Of a DNA stretch of 64,000 nucleotides, positions 62,519 through 64,000 are shown piece after piece. The DNA comes from Acidobacteriota bacterium. Lineage in GTDB: Bacteria > Acidobacteriota > Thermoanaerobaculia > Multivoradales > Multivoraceae. Position 1 is the first letter of the stretch, and every line of letters starts with the position of its first letter. A program made the position numbers and the translations under genes. The stretch covers positions 186,001 to 250,000 of the forward strand of contig JAJCXN010000051.1 in the NCBI GenBank assembly GCA_029263415.1, read 5' to 3'. A model generated the notes under the pieces. The model was not told where the DNA came from. It did not search any database and was given only the letters and a program-made list of their open reading frames with translations.

Positions 62519-62794
62519 ATGGCTCTCGTGACGCAACTGGCTCTGACCGGTCACTCCATTGAATCTCTCTCGGCTGCCGAGCAAGCTGGCGCGGCCGAAC
62601 TCAAGCACCAGAACGCCCATTGGTTCGGCCTCTGGCTGGCGACGACCAGCTCCCAACCGGCAGCCTTTGAGGCTGCCAACCGATGCGTTGCGCAAAGCCA
62701 ACGCAACCCTTTCGCGGTCTCGCACGTCATGCGGGTTGACAGAAACGAACCCTGGGCCGCGCGACTCTGGCTACTTAAGACGAGACCGTTTTGA
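62519..62794 (+). CDS. Tentative small protein upstream of an ECF sigma gene
   Basis: This 91-residue frame starts at ATG 62519, with GAGAAG about five bases upstream. It ends in TGA overlapping the TTG start of the sigma-factor gene by three bases, which would allow coupled translation. Codon use is similar to the neighbours. The sequence (SLSAAEQAGAAELKHQ, then AHWFGLWLATTSSQP) matches no family I know. An antisense frame of similar length exists, so this is a weak call. Confidence 0.3.
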   Translation: MALVTQLALTGHSIESLSAAEQAGAAELKHQNAHWFGLWLATTSSQPAAFEAANRCVAQSQRNPFAVSHVMRVDRNEPWAARLWLLKTRPF

Positions 62795-63375
62795 AACCAC
62801 GAATACAACAGACGCCACCCGCCAATTGCGATGCAAGCCCGCGCAAGGTGGACCCGGACGGAGAGAAGACGGGTTCTGAAGAGATGGTCTGCTGGGAGAC
62901 GCTGTATGCAGAGGTCGGCGAACGCGTCTTCCGTCTGCTTCACCGAATGATGGGCTGTTCAGAAGAAGCGGCAGATTTGACCCACGATGCGTTTGTCCGC
63001 TTGCACCAGGCAAAGCGCCAGTTTGATCAGCGCGGCCCACTCCATGCGTGGGCATTTCGCATCGCCGCCAACGTCGGACGGGACGCGTTGCGCAGTCGCA
63101 GAGTGCGAAGTGATCACGCTCGAACCGTGGTGCGTGACGCACCGATACAGCTGAGGTCCACGCCCCCGAAGCACTCGGAGAGATCGCTGGGACTCAAGCA
63201 GGCACTCTTGGACCTACACCACAGTTACCGAGCAGTGCTGCTGCTCCACGATGTCGACGGATACACCCATCAAGAGATCGCAGAGATGCTCGCGATCGCG
63301 GTAGGAACTTCGAAGGCCCGCCTCTCACGAGCTCGGCATGCGATGAGGCTTACTCTGGAGGAAACGAGACAATGA
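62791..63375 (+). CDS. ECF-type RNA polymerase sigma factor
   Basis: This 194-residue protein has region 2 as ERVFRLLHRMMGCSEEAADL, THDAFVRLHQ and HAWAFRIAANVGRDALRS. Region 4 is HSYRAVLLLHDVDGYTHQEI, AEMLAIAVGTSKARLSRA, with the helix-turn-helix. It has the RpoE-type ECF architecture. The start is TTG at 62791; an internal ATG at 62884 would give 163 residues and still include region 2. The stop TGA overlaps the ATG of the next gene by four bases, as is common for sigma/anti-sigma pairs. It probably responds to an envelope signal through the downstream membrane protein. Confidence 0.9.
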   Translation: MKPRIQQTPPANCDASPRKVDPDGEKTGSEEMVCWETLYAEVGERVFRLLHRMMGCSEEAADLTHDAFVRLHQAKRQFDQRGPLHAWAFRIAANVGRDALRSRRVRSDHARTVVRDAPIQLRSTPPKHSERSLGLKQALLDLHHSYRAVLLLHDVDGYTHQEIAEMLAIAVGTSKARLSRARHAMRLTLEETRQ

Positions 63376-64000
63376 ACAGTTCATCCGACAACGAATCGAA
63401 GCGCCGCCTGGCCGAGCTTCTGCACGAAACGGAGTCTTGCGCTCTCTTTGAGGCTGAGCGGATTCGATCGCAGATCAGAGACACTTTGGCCTCGGACGGC
63501 CCGATGAAGCACTCGAGCGGCCGCTCATACGCTGCTCCCGATGAGAGCGCAACACCCAACGAGGCTCGTGAACTGGATCGTCAAACGCATCGCCTGATGG
63601 ATCGCCAAGTGGGTCGCAGGTTCGTGGCAACGGCTTTGCCCAGCTCTCAACGAACAACTTCTCAACGAACCATCGCATGGGCGTTGCGCATCGCCGCAGC
63701 AGTCGCCTTCTTTACCTTGGGGCTGCTGTCAGGGAGAGGGAGCGTTCTGACTCCAGTCACCCTGGTCTCCGATACCCAATCAGTGGGGGAATCAGCAGGT
63801 GCCCCACTGTGGAACGCGAGCGCGGTGCCCAAGATGGTGAATCCCAGTGAGTTGCCGTTCTCGATTCAGACAACGGGTACCGGTTATGTCTCTTCGCTCT
63901 CTCTCTTGAGCGAGATGAAAGAACAACTCAGTCCCACAGAGCTTCAACAGGCACGAGAGGTTGCAGTCGCTGTCCTAAGCGGAGCGATCGCCGAGTTGCT
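63372..64000 (+). CDS. Probable anti-sigma factor-like membrane protein, partial
   Basis: The frame opens with ATG at 63372 and runs without a stop to the window end (at least 209 residues). The N-terminal 100 residues are polar and charged, followed by one transmembrane segment (about 104-122, WALRIAAAVAFFTLGLLSG) and an extracytoplasmic region with SLSLLSEMKEQLSPTELQQ. The arrangement of cytoplasmic domain, single helix and periplasmic domain, and the ATGA overlap with the ECF sigma gene, suggest an anti-sigma factor. No ZAS motif (H-x3-C-x2-C) is visible, so the type is not the zinc-binding class. Confidence 0.7.
   Translation, partial: MNSSSDNESKRRLAELLHETESCALFEAERIRSQIRDTLASDGPMKHSSGRSYAAPDESATPNEARELDRQTHRLMDRQVGRRFVATALPSSQRTTSQRTIAWALRIAAAVAFFTLGLLSGRGSVLTPVTLVSDTQSVGESAGAPLWNASAVPKMVNPSELPFSIQTTGTGYVSSLSLLSEMKEQLSPTELQQAREVAVAVLSGAIAEL

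Noticed and set aside
62085-62531. 148-residue plus-strand frame upstream of the sigma gene
   Set aside because: Very Arg/Ser-rich, overlaps the start of the divergent gene, no ribosome-binding site.

Overview
The window is high-GC DNA from a Gram-negative bacterium with an outer membrane (TolC-, CsgG- and HlyD-type proteins, an RND exporter, phosphatidylserine decarboxylase). A VWFA-domain protein of the type abundant in Acidobacteriota, a Hanks-type kinase with TPRs coupled to an ECF sigma factor, delta-60 and Asp-box secreted proteins, and a recurring C-terminal DGFE-x-GD motif together suggest Acidobacteriota (Thermoanaerobaculia-like). This is inference: there is no rRNA or other marker gene in the window. 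I saw no tRNA, CRISPR array, integrase or intact insertion sequence.

Layout. 1-5.8 kb: metabolic genes, including the tail of a YhdH/AcuI-like reductase, a MAPEG protein, a VOC protein, a divergent MDR reductase, and a tight plus-strand operon. That operon starts with an AhpD/carboxymuconolactone-decarboxylase-like gene whose CxxC motif reads C-P-F-UGA and is followed by a SECIS-like hairpin, so it is a probable selenoprotein. A luciferase-like oxidoreductase, an acyl-CoA dehydrogenase and a small membrane protein follow. 5.8-17.6 kb: extracytoplasmic proteins (sulfatase-like, SGNH hydrolase with dockerin repeats, beta-propeller-like, zinc-ribbon trypsin-like protease, beta-propeller/cytochrome c fusion, EEP phosphohydrolase). 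17.6-22.2 kb: a decayed AraC/VOC region, a lipoprotein, and a PGM1-like ATP-grasp ligase divergent from a methyltransferase. 22.5-31.8 kb: an M23-like peptidase, an unusual S8 peptidase, the kinase-sigma pair, a PAS protein and a membrane protein. 31.8-35 kb: psd, a small membrane protein, a frameshifted fragment of a second psd, and a delta-60 protein.

35.2-51.6 kb: eleven minus-strand genes, almost all overlapping or spaced by fewer than 21 bases. In transcription order they encode a glycine-zipper envelope protein, a CsgG-like protein, a small periplasmic protein, a 1356-residue coiled-coil protein with a Cys-rich tail, a TolC-like channel, an HlyD-like adaptor, a MacB-like ATPase and permease, a 76-residue protein, a 1057-residue periplasmic protein and a VWFA protein. 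This looks like one envelope-spanning export or assembly machine and is the best candidate for an undescribed multi-gene system here.

52.2-64 kb: a 1424-residue Asp-box/Ig-repeat protein, an RND/MMPL exporter, a secreted protein with three roughly 200-residue repeats, and an ECF sigma factor overlapping a membrane-anchored probable anti-sigma gene that runs off the window end.
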